Shown here: positions 8,389 through 16,399 of the stretch, in pieces
Layout: every line of letters starts with the position of its first letter
Position numbering within the stretch: position 1 is the stretch's first letter
Source: Mesorhizobium norvegicum
GTDB lineage: Bacteria > Pseudomonadota > Alphaproteobacteria > Rhizobiales > Rhizobiaceae
Length of the DNA: 64,000 nucleotides
Direction: 5' to 3'
Assembly: GCF_004919685.1 (NCBI RefSeq)
Contig: NZ_SMYZ01000004.1
Span: 62,001 to 126,000, forward strand
Program-made: the position numbers and the translations under genes
Notes under the pieces: model-generated
Told to the model about the DNA's origin: nothing
What the model saw: only the letters and a program-made list of their open reading frames with translations
The model's database searches: none

Positions 8389-9045
8389 TCACCTGGCCGT
8401 GCCAAGGTTTGCCGACAGAACAGCGGCCGCCATTGCGATGTCCTCTTCTATGAAAGTCCGCACAGTGGGGCCGCTGCGCTGCTCCAGTGCGGCGACGATC
8501 TTGCGGTGTGCGTCGTTGGACTGCGGGATGTAGCGATCGGCCTGCATCAGCAGCTTGAGATAGGGGCCGACCCGTCCCCAGAGGTCGCGGATCATGTTCA
8601 AAAGGATCGGCGCTCCGGCATGCTGGTAGATGGCGAAGTGGAACGCCTCGTTCAGCGTCAGATAGGCCCTGGCGTCGCCCGCCTCGATGGCGTGCTGCAT
8701 GCCGGCGAGCGTCGCCTGTATGTCAGCCAGCCCGCTTTCGCTCATCCTGGTCGCCGCCATCTCGCCCGCCAGTCCCTCGACCGCGATGCGGATGCGCGTC
8801 AGTTCCTCGAAGGCAGGCGCGGACAGCAACGGCACGATGACCGAGCGGTTGTTCTGCATCTCGAGCAGCCGCTCGGCGACAAGCCTCTGCAGCGCCTCGC
8901 GGATCGGCGTCGTCGAGATGCCGAACGTCTCGGCAAGCTTGCGGATGACCAGTGTCTGGCCCGGGCTGAAGCCGCCGGAAATCAACTCCTGCTTGAGCGC
9001 GCCATAGGCGCGGTCATTCAGGGTTTGATGTTCGAGCTTCAGCAT
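8389..9045 (-). CDS. GntR-family (FCD type) transcriptional regulator
   Basis: 218 residues from MLKLEHQTLNDRAY. Winged helix-turn-helix in residues about 10-75 (LAETFGISTTPIREALQRL is the recognition region) and a helical FCD domain with LNEAFHFAIY as probable metal/ligand-binding segment. It is the last gene of the four-gene minus-strand operon with M20 amidohydrolase, kinase and PLP enzyme, 16 bases after the PLP gene, and presumably senses a substrate or intermediate of that pathway. The frame extends 26 codons further upstream, into the end of the PLP gene, which makes the longer start improbable. Confidence 0.88.
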   Translation of the reverse strand: MLKLEHQTLNDRAYGALKQELISGGFSPGQTLVIRKLAETFGISTTPIREALQRLVAERLLEMQNNRSVIVPLLSAPAFEELTRIRIAVEGLAGEMAATRMSESGLADIQATLAGMQHAIEAGDARAYLTLNEAFHFAIYQHAGAPILLNMIRDLWGRVGPYLKLLMQADRYIPQSNDAHRKIVAALEQRSGPTVRTFIEEDIAMAAAVLSANLGTAR

Positions 9046-9061
9046 GCGCGGCCCGCTCCGA

Positions 9062-10372
9062 TCACCAGTTCGACAGCGCGCGATCGAGCGTCTCGGCCAG
9101 TTGCTCGGCATTGTCCCTGGCAAACGGCAGTGGCGGCCTGATCTTCAGCACATTGCCGCGCGGACCGCAGGACGAGATCAGAACGCCGTCCTCGCGCATG
9201 GCTTCGACGACCACTGATGTCTTGGTGGCAGCCAGAGCCTCGTCGCCGTCCGCCGTCAGCTCGACGCCGAAATAAAGGCCGTTGTGCCTGATGTCGGCGA
9301 CCGCGCCATGCCGGCCCTGCAGCGCGCGCAGCAGTTCACTCGTATAGGCGCCAACATTGCGTGCATTCTCGATCAAACCTTCGCCCTCGATCACCTCCAG
9401 CACGGCGATGCCGACGGCGGCCGCGACGGGATTGCCGCCGAAAGTGTTGAAATAGCCGGTGTTCGAGCCGAACGAGGCGACAAGCTGCGGCCGCACCAGC
9501 ACGGCGCCCATCGGGTGCCCATCGCCGATCGGCTTGCCCATGGTGACGATGTCGGGCTCGATGCCATAATTGGCGAAGCCCCACATGCCCTGGCCGAGCC
9601 GGCCGAAACCGGACTGGACTTCGTCGGCGATGACGATACCGCCGGCCTTTTTCACATGGTCCGCCGCCTCGCGCATGACCGCGGCAGCCGGAAAGAAAAT
9701 GCCGTCGCTGGAAAAGGCCGAGTCGAGAAGCAGTGCGGCAGGACGGATATTTTTTGCGCGCATGTCCTCGATGGCGGCAGCGACATTCCTGGCGAAATCA
9801 TGCGCGGCCCGGCCATGGTCGCGGAACGTGTCCGGCGCCGCTACGCTGCGATGCTGCGCGGGTACGCCCTTTGCCCCGACCGCCGCCGGCGAAAGTTGCG
9901 CCGTCGCGATCGTGGCGCCGTGATAGGCGAAATCGGTGATGATTACCCCGGTGCCGCCGCTGGAATGCTGGGCGATGCGAATGGCGAGATCGTTGGCCTC
10001 GCTGCCGGTGCAGGTGAACATGGCGTGGCCGAGATGGGCCGGAACGGTGCCGAGAAGTTTCTCCGCATAGTCGAGGATGATCTCGCTGAGATAGCGCGTG
10101 TGGGTGTTGAGCGTGGCGGCCTGCCCCGACAGCGCCTCGACGACGCGCGGGTGGCAGTGCCCGACCGAGGCGACGTTGTTGTAGGCATCGAGGAATCTAC
10201 GGCCCTGGGCGTCGTAGAGCCACACACCGCTGCCGCGCACCAGATGGATGGGGTTGCGGTAGAAAGCGCGGTAGGTCGGCCCGAGCAGCCTGGCGCGGCG
10301 TTCGAGCAGCGCGCGCTCCGATGCAGCCGCGTCGGCATTTGCAGGGTAAGGCGAGGACTGGGACACGAGCAT
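9062..10372 (-). CDS. Class III PLP-dependent aminotransferase/phospho-lyase-like enzyme
   Basis: 436-residue fold-type I PLP enzyme. The cofactor lysine is Lys280 in IVTMGKPIGDGHPMGAV, Asp250 in IVIADEVQSGFGR contacts the pyridine nitrogen, and the segment RRFLDAYNNVASVGHCHPRVVEAL is near the N-terminus. This N-terminal signature and the GxGHPM context resemble the AGXT2-like branch containing phosphoethanolamine and 5-phosphohydroxy-lysine phospho-lyases and proteins fused to APH kinases. The gene follows the kinase gene directly (stop TAG at 10373-10375, then ATG). That pairing makes elimination of phosphate from a kinase product more attractive than plain transamination, but this is inference; omega-transamination remains possible. 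Confidence 0.87.
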   Translation of the reverse strand: MLVSQSSPYPANADAAASERALLERRARLLGPTYRAFYRNPIHLVRGSGVWLYDAQGRRFLDAYNNVASVGHCHPRVVEALSGQAATLNTHTRYLSEIILDYAEKLLGTVPAHLGHAMFTCTGSEANDLAIRIAQHSSGGTGVIITDFAYHGATIATAQLSPAAVGAKGVPAQHRSVAAPDTFRDHGRAAHDFARNVAAAIEDMRAKNIRPAALLLDSAFSSDGIFFPAAAVMREAADHVKKAGGIVIADEVQSGFGRLGQGMWGFANYGIEPDIVTMGKPIGDGHPMGAVLVRPQLVASFGSNTGYFNTFGGNPVAAAVGIAVLEVIEGEGLIENARNVGAYTSELLRALQGRHGAVADIRHNGLYFGVELTADGDEALAATKTSVVVEAMREDGVLISSCGPRGNVLKIRPPLPFARDNAEQLAETLDRALSNW

Positions 10373-11431
10373 CTACTCCGGATTGGAATGGTCGAGAAAA
10401 TAGCGGCGGGCGTCAGCGGACGACAGTTCGTCCAGCCGTTCGAGCGAAGCCCAGACCTCGGTGGCGAGGCGCAGCACATAGTCGCGCTTGGCCGGAAAGC
10501 GCTCGGCCTGCCAACTGGCGATGTTGACGATGAGCGCAAGGCGGGCACGGATCAAATCGAAAAGAATGCCGATCTCTTCCGCCTCGAGCGGCTGCACCGA
10601 TTGATAGCCGGCGACGAAGCGCGCGGCCGGCGCCAGCGGATGACCTTCCGCCGGCCAGCGATAGACGGCGCCGATGGCGAGGTCGCAGATCAGCGGCGAA
10701 TGGATCATGTCGCCGAAATCGAGGATGCCGCTCACGACCTCCGGCCGCGACGCATCCATCACCACATTGTAGGAATTCATGTCGTTGTGGACGATCTGCG
10801 CGCGCAGTTTCGGGATGACCGGCGCCGCATGCTCCTCGAAGGAGTCGATCGCACGCCCGACCATGGCCCGCCGCCGGGGATCGGCGATATGGGCCATCAT
10901 CGGGCGCGTCTTGGCGACCTTGCGAATGTCCCAGAGCAGGTCGCTGCCGGCGGCCGGATGGAAGAAACCGCGCAGCGCCCGGCCAAGGCGGGCGAGGAAG
11001 ATACCGAGAATGCGGTCCTGCGCCTCAGAAGTCGGCGAGCGCGACAGCAACTGGCCGGGCAGATAGGTGACCAGCCGGATGATACGCGGCGCCGATCCGC
11101 CGACACTGATCGCGAACTGCGCTTCGCCTTCGAGGCTTTTGCGCACCGAGGGAACCGGCAAGGTCGGGTCGACCGCAAGGATATGGCCGAGCGCCTTGTT
11201 CTGGAAGTCGGTGAAGCCGGCTTCTTCCGCCGGATGGGAGATCTTCAGGACGAACTCGCCCTCGCCGTCTGTCTGGATGTGGAAATTATGGTCACGTTCG
11301 CCAGGCAGCGGGCGCGCGGTGCCGGTGAGCCCGTAATGCCGGCGCAAAATGGCAAGCGCGTCGGCAGTCGAGACATCAGGCGCGTCCTCGGCGAGTGTTT
11401 CGCCGAACGCATCGGGGACGGCCGCATTCAT
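10373..11431 (-). CDS. APH-family small-molecule kinase (hydroxylysine-kinase-like)
   Basis: 352-residue protein-kinase-like phosphotransferase of the aminoglycoside phosphotransferase/choline kinase family. ATP-binding Lys63 in EFVLKIS, catalytic loop HNDMNSYN at residues 215-222 with Asp217, and metal-binding DFGD at 238-241. The N-terminal GERDHNFHI segment resembles the kinase domain of the APH-peptidase-aminotransferase fusions of rhizobia. Overlaps the M20 gene by 4 bases upstream and abuts the PLP enzyme downstream. Likely phosphorylates a hydroxyl on an amino alcohol or hydroxy-amino acid in the cytoplasm. An antibiotic-resistance role is unlikely given the catabolic context. Confidence 0.87.
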   Translation of the reverse strand: MNAAVPDAFGETLAEDAPDVSTADALAILRRHYGLTGTARPLPGERDHNFHIQTDGEGEFVLKISHPAEEAGFTDFQNKALGHILAVDPTLPVPSVRKSLEGEAQFAISVGGSAPRIIRLVTYLPGQLLSRSPTSEAQDRILGIFLARLGRALRGFFHPAAGSDLLWDIRKVAKTRPMMAHIADPRRRAMVGRAIDSFEEHAAPVIPKLRAQIVHNDMNSYNVVMDASRPEVVSGILDFGDMIHSPLICDLAIGAVYRWPAEGHPLAPAARFVAGYQSVQPLEAEEIGILFDLIRARLALIVNIASWQAERFPAKRDYVLRLATEVWASLERLDELSSADARRYFLDHSNPE

Positions 11432-12726
11432 GGCCTAGCCTCGACGGGTTCGAGGCCGCACCAGTCGGCAATGAACAGGGCGATCGTCTGGGTGACCTTG
11501 CGCACCGAGTCGAGATCGACGGCCTCGTCATAGCCATGCGGCATGCGGCAGATCGGGCCATAGACGATCGCCGGCGTGTCGGCGTAGAGGCCGAAGAAGC
11601 GCGCATCGGTGGTCGCCGAGGTCACATGTTCCGTCAGCGGTTCGCCCCAGACGGCGGTGTGGCTGCGGCGCAGCACGGCTTCCATCTCGTCGGCGCCCTC
11701 CAGCACAAAGCCCTCGGCCATGAAGCCATTGTAGGTGAGGCTCGGCGGGCGGTTGGCCAGGAACGGGTCGGCGCGCGCCGCATCGGCGATGCAGGCCTCG
11801 AGCTCGGCCCTGGCGTCTTCGAGCTTCTGGCCGGGATAGGTGGCGACGCGCATCTCGAAGACACAGCGCGCCGGAACGCTCGATGTCCACTCGCCGCCTT
11901 CGATCTTGCCGAGGTTGAAGCGGATCGGGTGCGGGTGATCGTGGAAATGCTTGTCATCGACCTTGCGCGCGTTCCAGACGATTTCGAGCTGCTTCAGTGC
12001 CTGGATGATGACGAAGGCCTTTTCGATGGCATTGGCGCCGGCCGAGAATGCACCCGAGGCGTGCTGCGGATCGCCGTCGACCTCGACCCTGAACCAGATC
12101 GGCCCGACCTGCGCCCGCATCAGCCTCGGCTCCAGCGGTTCGGGAATGAAGGCGGCGTCGGCGTGGTAGCCGCGCTGCAGGCAGGCGAGCGCGCCATTGC
12201 CGGTGCATTCTTCCTCGACCACCGACTGGAGATAGACGTTCGCGGCCGGCTGATGGCCAAGGCTGCGCAAGGCGGCCAGTGCATAGAGGCAGGCGGACAG
12301 GCCGGCCTTCATGTCGCCGGCGCCGCGGCCATGCATCCAGCCGTCCTCGATCACCGGATCGTAGGGATCACGGACCCAGCGGTCGAGCGGCCCTGTCGGC
12401 ACGACATCGATATGGCCGTTGAGGATCAGCGAGCGGCCGGTCGCGTTGCGCGGCGTGTGGGTGGCAACGACATTGAAGGCGTCGTCATAGGAAACCGCCA
12501 CGGGTGAAAAACCAGGCAGGTCGCGAATCGCATCGACATCGACGCGCCACATGTCGACTGCATAGCCGTCAGCCTCGTAGGCAGCCGCCATGAACGATTG
12601 TGCGGCATGTTCTTCGCCACGCTGCGAGGGAAAGCGCACGAGGTCTTGCAGAAACGCGACTTGCCGCGCGAAGCCGTCATCGACCGCGCTGAGAATGGCC
12701 TCGTCCGCAATCCGCTCAGGCATCAT
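11428..12726 (-). CDS. M20-family metallo-amidohydrolase (ArgE/DapE/aminoacylase type)
   Basis: 432-residue di-zinc peptidase/deacylase. Metal and catalytic residues are in place: His105 and Asp107 in LNGHIDVVP, bridging Asp138 in GRGAGDMKAG, catalytic/ligand Glu171-Glu172 in VVEEECTGN, Glu196 in FIPEPLEP and the C-terminal His in RMPHGYDEAV. The dimerisation domain between contains the HASG motif. First gene of the minus-strand operon; its stop overlaps the kinase start. It probably removes an N-acyl group or cleaves an amide to release the amino compound that the kinase and PLP enzyme then process. Two adjacent ATGs start the gene; the first is used here. Confidence 0.9.
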   Translation of the reverse strand: MMPERIADEAILSAVDDGFARQVAFLQDLVRFPSQRGEEHAAQSFMAAAYEADGYAVDMWRVDVDAIRDLPGFSPVAVSYDDAFNVVATHTPRNATGRSLILNGHIDVVPTGPLDRWVRDPYDPVIEDGWMHGRGAGDMKAGLSACLYALAALRSLGHQPAANVYLQSVVEEECTGNGALACLQRGYHADAAFIPEPLEPRLMRAQVGPIWFRVEVDGDPQHASGAFSAGANAIEKAFVIIQALKQLEIVWNARKVDDKHFHDHPHPIRFNLGKIEGGEWTSSVPARCVFEMRVATYPGQKLEDARAELEACIADAARADPFLANRPPSLTYNGFMAEGFVLEGADEMEAVLRRSHTAVWGEPLTEHVTSATTDARFFGLYADTPAIVYGPICRMPHGYDEAVDLDSVRKVTQTIALFIADWCGLEPVEARP

Positions 12727-12764
12727 ATTTCACTTTCATCTGGATGGTGTATCATATCTCATAT
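12723..12764. promoter_or_regulatory. Promoter region with three TCATAT repeats
   Basis: The hexamer TCATAT occurs at 12723-12728 (overlapping the M20 start codon), 12752-12757 and 12759-12764, the last two in tandem with one base between. The region is AT-rich compared with the flanking genes and lies between the divergent M20 operon and the GNAT gene. It is a candidate site for the GntR regulator of the operon; no binding evidence. Confidence 0.35.
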
Positions 12765-12889
12765 GCCATTTCTATGAATTGCAAGAGGCATACGGACCGA
12801 AACTTCAGGCCAGAGCTGCCGTTCGATGCCGCCACGCCGCTGGGGAGTTGGCATCGGATGCAGCAAGCCGATACTGCTGTCTGGAAGAC

Positions 12890-13588
12890 ATGACGAGGAA
12901 TGCGTTGATCACCGAAGACACGATGCCGGCCGAAATCACCGATCTCGCCACTGGCTACCGGCGCCTGCCGGCGGGCAAGCTCGCCAATGCCGTGACGTGG
13001 ATGGAGGCGCGCGCTCCACAGCCCGATCTCGCGCAACCTCTGGCGATGACCCGGATCGCCATGCCCGACTGCGCTTCCTATCGGGCGGTCTTCCTCGAGA
13101 TCGGCGCGCCCTGGCTGTGGGATCGGGTTTCCGAAATGTCCGATGCCGAGATCGCGGCGCATTTCGCCGACCCGCGCCAGCACCTCTACTACGGCCATGA
13201 CGAGACCGGCGCCCATCTCGGCATGGTCGAATTCTTCGTCGCCGACAGCAGCGAGATCGAGATCACCTATTTCGGCCTGTTCCCCTCATTGACCGGCCGA
13301 GGTTTCGGCAAGCGGCTGATGGCCGGCGCACTGGATCTCGCATGGCGTCTCGATCCGAACCGTATCTGGCTGCATACAAGCAGCTTCGACCATCACAGCG
13401 TCATCGGGTTCTACAGTGCCTGCGGATTTGTGCCCTTCGCGACCGGGTTTGAGATTGTCGACGATCCCCGCATCAAGGGAACGTTGCCGCGCAATGCCGC
13501 ACCGCAGATTCCCCTGATCGACGCGGAGTGGAGCAATGGCAAGGGAGCCTCGCTCTCCCCGGAGAGCCGGCAGGTTGCGCGGACCTAG
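12890..13588 (+). CDS. GNAT-family N-acetyltransferase
   Basis: 232-residue GNAT protein from the ATG at 12890 (GGAAG just upstream); an ATG at 12923 (MPAEITDL) is an equally possible start. The acetyl-CoA pyrophosphate loop is in LFPSLTGRGFGKRLMAGAL (about residues 145-165), preceded by the strand IEITYFG and followed by IWLHTSSFDHHSVIGFYSACGF, the usual motif B. The stop TAG is directly followed by the ATG of the LuxR-type regulator, so both are co-expressed. Acceptor unknown; an amine made or consumed by the neighbouring operon is possible. Confidence 0.85.
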   Translation: MTRNALITEDTMPAEITDLATGYRRLPAGKLANAVTWMEARAPQPDLAQPLAMTRIAMPDCASYRAVFLEIGAPWLWDRVSEMSDAEIAAHFADPRQHLYYGHDETGAHLGMVEFFVADSSEIEITYFGLFPSLTGRGFGKRLMAGALDLAWRLDPNRIWLHTSSFDHHSVIGFYSACGFVPFATGFEIVDDPRIKGTLPRNAAPQIPLIDAEWSNGKGASLSPESRQVART

Positions 13589-16315
13589 ATGAGAACAGCT
13601 CCGCAATCCGTCAGCCAAGCGTCGCCGCACCATCGCCGATGGGTCCGCCGCGAGACCATCCTGTCGACGCTTGAGCGCCATGTCGACACGCGCATCGTGC
13701 TGTTCGCCGCGCCGGCTGGCTTCGGCAAGTCGACGACGATGGCGCAATGGGCCACGGAAGTCGTGCGACTCGGCCGGCTGACCGCATGGCTGTCCTGCGA
13801 GGTATCAGACAATGATGAGGGTGCCTTCCTGTCGCATCTGGTGGGGGCGCTGCGCCATCTGGTGCAGAACCCAGCGGAACTCGACCTCGCCTTCCAGTCG
13901 AGCCCGATCCCGCAGCTCGATGTCGTGCTCGCAGCACTTGTGGCGGGTCTGGCGGCGCGCGAGGCTGACATCACACTGTTCTTCGACGACTACCACGCCA
14001 TCGAGGCGCAGGCGGTGAAGCGGTTCATGGAGCGCCTGACCCGGCAAGCGCCGGCAAACGTTGCCTTCGTCATCGGCTCGCGCAGCCTGCCCGACCTGCA
14101 GCTCGGCAAGCTCAGGGTGCTTGGCGACGTTTTCGAAATCGGCCCCGACGATCTGCGTTTCGCTTCGTCCGAGGCCGAAGCCTTCTTCAACGAGAAGCTG
14201 GGCCTGAGCGTCAGCAGCGGCACGGTGGAAACCTTGTGCTCGCGCACTGAAGGTTGGGCCGCCGGCCTGCAACTGGCCTCGCTGTCGCTGAGTGCCGCGC
14301 ATGCACCCGAGACGGTGATCGGCAATTTCACCGGCGCCAACCGCAACGTCGCCGACTTCCTGATGGGCGAAGTGTTCCTGGAATTGCCGTCGGCGATCGC
14401 GAAGTTCCTGCTTTACAGCTCGATTTTCGAACGCTTCAGCGCCGAGGCCTGCCGGGCGGTGATGCGCGCGGCCGACGCCGAGGCGGCGATCACCGAAATC
14501 GAGACGCGCAACCTGTTCCTGGTGCCGCTCGACGAAGAGCGGCGCTGGTTCCGCTACCATCATCTGTTCCGCGATTTCCTCAGCCGCGAAATGGAACGGC
14601 GCGAGCCGGAGATGATCGCGCCGCTGCATCTGGCAGCCGCCGAATGGTTCGGCGAGCGCAAGATGCTGACCGAGGCGATCGGGCACGCGCTGGCCGCCGG
14701 CGACCAGGCCCGTGCGGCGGTGTTCGTCGAAAACAACGCGCTCGACCTCATCGCCCAGTGCCAGCTTCTTTACGTACGGCAGCTGCTGGCGCTGCTGCCC
14801 AGAAAACTGGTCGACCAGCGCATCCGGCTGCAACTGGTGGTTCTGTGGCTGGCGGTGCACAGCAGCCAGCCCGAGATTGCCCAACAGACGCTCAGCAACG
14901 CGCGCAAGCTGGTCGAGACCGGACCGGCCGACAGCAATGACCCAGGCACCATGACCGGAACCACGATCGAGGCCGAGCTGGTGGTCCTTGCCGCTGCCGT
15001 CCACAGCACGCTGGAGCAGTTCGATCAGGCGCGCGACACAGCCCTTGCCGCCCTGCGCGTCATCGCGCCCGATGCCTGGTTCATGGAGGGCGCGACCGCC
15101 AATGTCATTGGCTACAACCTCTATGCGCTGGGCGACCTCGAAGGTGCCCGCGCTGCGATCAATGCGGCACGCCGGGCGCACGAGCGCAGCGGCAGCCTGC
15201 TCGGCGTCACCATCGCCAATTGCTACATGGCCGTCGTCGAGCGTTCGGCGGGGCGCCTGCCCGCCGCCGAGCGGCTGCTGCGCAACGCCATCATCGAGGC
15301 CAGGGCGCGGATCGGCGCAAATTCCTATGCCGAGGCCTTGGCCGGCACGCTGCTTGCCGAACTTGCCTACGAGACCAACGCGTCGGGCGAGGCGCTGACC
15401 CTGGTCGAGAATCTCGGACCGCAGATCGAGGGCGCGGCGGTCATCGTCTATCCCTTGGCCAGCGTGCCGACCTATGCCCGCGTGCTGCAGCTGACCGGCC
15501 GTACCGAAGCGGCACTGGACATGCTGGAGCGCGTTTATCAACGCGTGCGGGGCACGGTGTATCGCCGCCTAGCATCGATGATCATGCATGACCGCATACG
15601 CGTGCTGCTCGACCAGAACCGCAATGCCGAGGGGCGCACGCTGCTGGCCGAGCATCGCGGCGAAGAGACCGAGGCGTCGACGGTCATCACCACCGCCAAC
15701 GAGTTCGAGTTCTTCGCCGAGGGCCGCCTGCTGACGGCCGAGAAATCCTATGCCGACGCAGCGCAGATTTTCGACGCGCTTCTGGAGCGCACGAGAGACA
15801 GCGGGCGTATGCGCCGCCATATATTGGCGCTGATCCTGCGCGCCAAGGCAGCCAGCGCCGCCCACGATCCGCGCGAGGCAGACCGCACTCTCCTCGACGC
15901 GCTGCGCCTCGCACAACCCTCCGGCTTCATCCGTTCCTTTGTCGACGAGGGAAGATCTGTCGTCGAAGGGTTGATGCGGCTGCGTGCGGCCCAGGCAAAG
16001 ACCGATCCCGCACTGTCGGCCTATGCGACGCGCATCATCGACGCCGCGCAGACAATGCCCGTGGCGACGCGCAAGCTGGCCACACCAGCCGCTGAGAAGG
16101 AACATCTCACCCAGCGCGAGGCCGAACTGCTGCGCTATCTCGCCGAGGGCATGTCCAATCGCGATATCGCCCTTGCGCTGTCGGTGAGCGAAACCACGGT
16201 GAAATGGCACCTGAAGAACATTTTCGGCAAGCTCGCGGTGACCAACCGGGTCCAGGCCGTGCGCGCCGCGCAAGGGTCCGCAGGCGCCCCTACCCCTCCG
16301 AAAGGAGGGGCATAG
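13589..16315 (+). CDS. MalT-like LuxR-family ATP-dependent transcriptional regulator
   Basis: 908-residue STAND-class activator. Walker A APAGFGKST at residues 41-49, Walker B-like DITLFFDDYH near 130, winged-helix/sensor region with RWFRYHHLFRDFL, then a long TPR-like helical array (about residues 390-800), and a C-terminal LuxR helix-turn-helix (LTQREAELLRYLAEGMSN...SETTVKWHLKNIFGKL, about 840-895). This is the MalT/AlkS layout, in which ATP and an inducer drive multimerisation. It starts immediately after the GNAT stop codon and lies upstream of the HDAC-HAAT operon at 16400, which it may activate. The last codons coincide with a hairpin (16293-16310). Confidence 0.92.
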   Translation: MRTAPQSVSQASPHHRRWVRRETILSTLERHVDTRIVLFAAPAGFGKSTTMAQWATEVVRLGRLTAWLSCEVSDNDEGAFLSHLVGALRHLVQNPAELDLAFQSSPIPQLDVVLAALVAGLAAREADITLFFDDYHAIEAQAVKRFMERLTRQAPANVAFVIGSRSLPDLQLGKLRVLGDVFEIGPDDLRFASSEAEAFFNEKLGLSVSSGTVETLCSRTEGWAAGLQLASLSLSAAHAPETVIGNFTGANRNVADFLMGEVFLELPSAIAKFLLYSSIFERFSAEACRAVMRAADAEAAITEIETRNLFLVPLDEERRWFRYHHLFRDFLSREMERREPEMIAPLHLAAAEWFGERKMLTEAIGHALAAGDQARAAVFVENNALDLIAQCQLLYVRQLLALLPRKLVDQRIRLQLVVLWLAVHSSQPEIAQQTLSNARKLVETGPADSNDPGTMTGTTIEAELVVLAAAVHSTLEQFDQARDTALAALRVIAPDAWFMEGATANVIGYNLYALGDLEGARAAINAARRAHERSGSLLGVTIANCYMAVVERSAGRLPAAERLLRNAIIEARARIGANSYAEALAGTLLAELAYETNASGEALTLVENLGPQIEGAAVIVYPLASVPTYARVLQLTGRTEAALDMLERVYQRVRGTVYRRLASMIMHDRIRVLLDQNRNAEGRTLLAEHRGEETEASTVITTANEFEFFAEGRLLTAEKSYADAAQIFDALLERTRDSGRMRRHILALILRAKAASAAHDPREADRTLLDALRLAQPSGFIRSFVDEGRSVVEGLMRLRAAQAKTDPALSAYATRIIDAAQTMPVATRKLATPAAEKEHLTQREAELLRYLAEGMSNRDIALALSVSETTVKWHLKNIFGKLAVTNRVQAVRAAQGSAGAPTPPKGGA
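16293..16310 (+). terminator. GAAA-loop hairpin overlapping the end of the LuxR-type gene
   Basis: Perfect 7-base stem CCCCTCC/GGAGGGG with a GAAA tetraloop, inside the last codons before the TAG at 16313-16315. A related CCTCCTTTCGGGG segment follows around 16331-16343. There is no T-run, so it is either a weak terminator/mRNA-stability hairpin or part of a dispersed palindromic element. Confidence 0.4.
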
Positions 16316-16399
16316 ATAACAGGCGCAGCCCTCCTTTCGGGGCGGGCGGAGCCGTTGTAAGCCTGCTAAGCGTCACCTGGTTTTTAGAGGACGCTGTGC

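Noticed and set aside
10373..11431. APH-family gene as aminoglycoside resistance
   Set aside because: Coupled to amidohydrolase and PLP enzyme genes under a GntR regulator, which is a catabolic context.
9284..11533. A 749-codon open frame on the plus strand
   Set aside because: Lies antisense to the PLP enzyme and kinase genes, whose motifs are complete; the plus-strand protein has no recognisable domain and the arginine/alanine-rich make-up of GC-rich antisense frames.
13805..15541. A 578-codon open frame on the minus strand
   Set aside because: Antisense to the MalT-like regulator, which has clear Walker and LuxR motifs.
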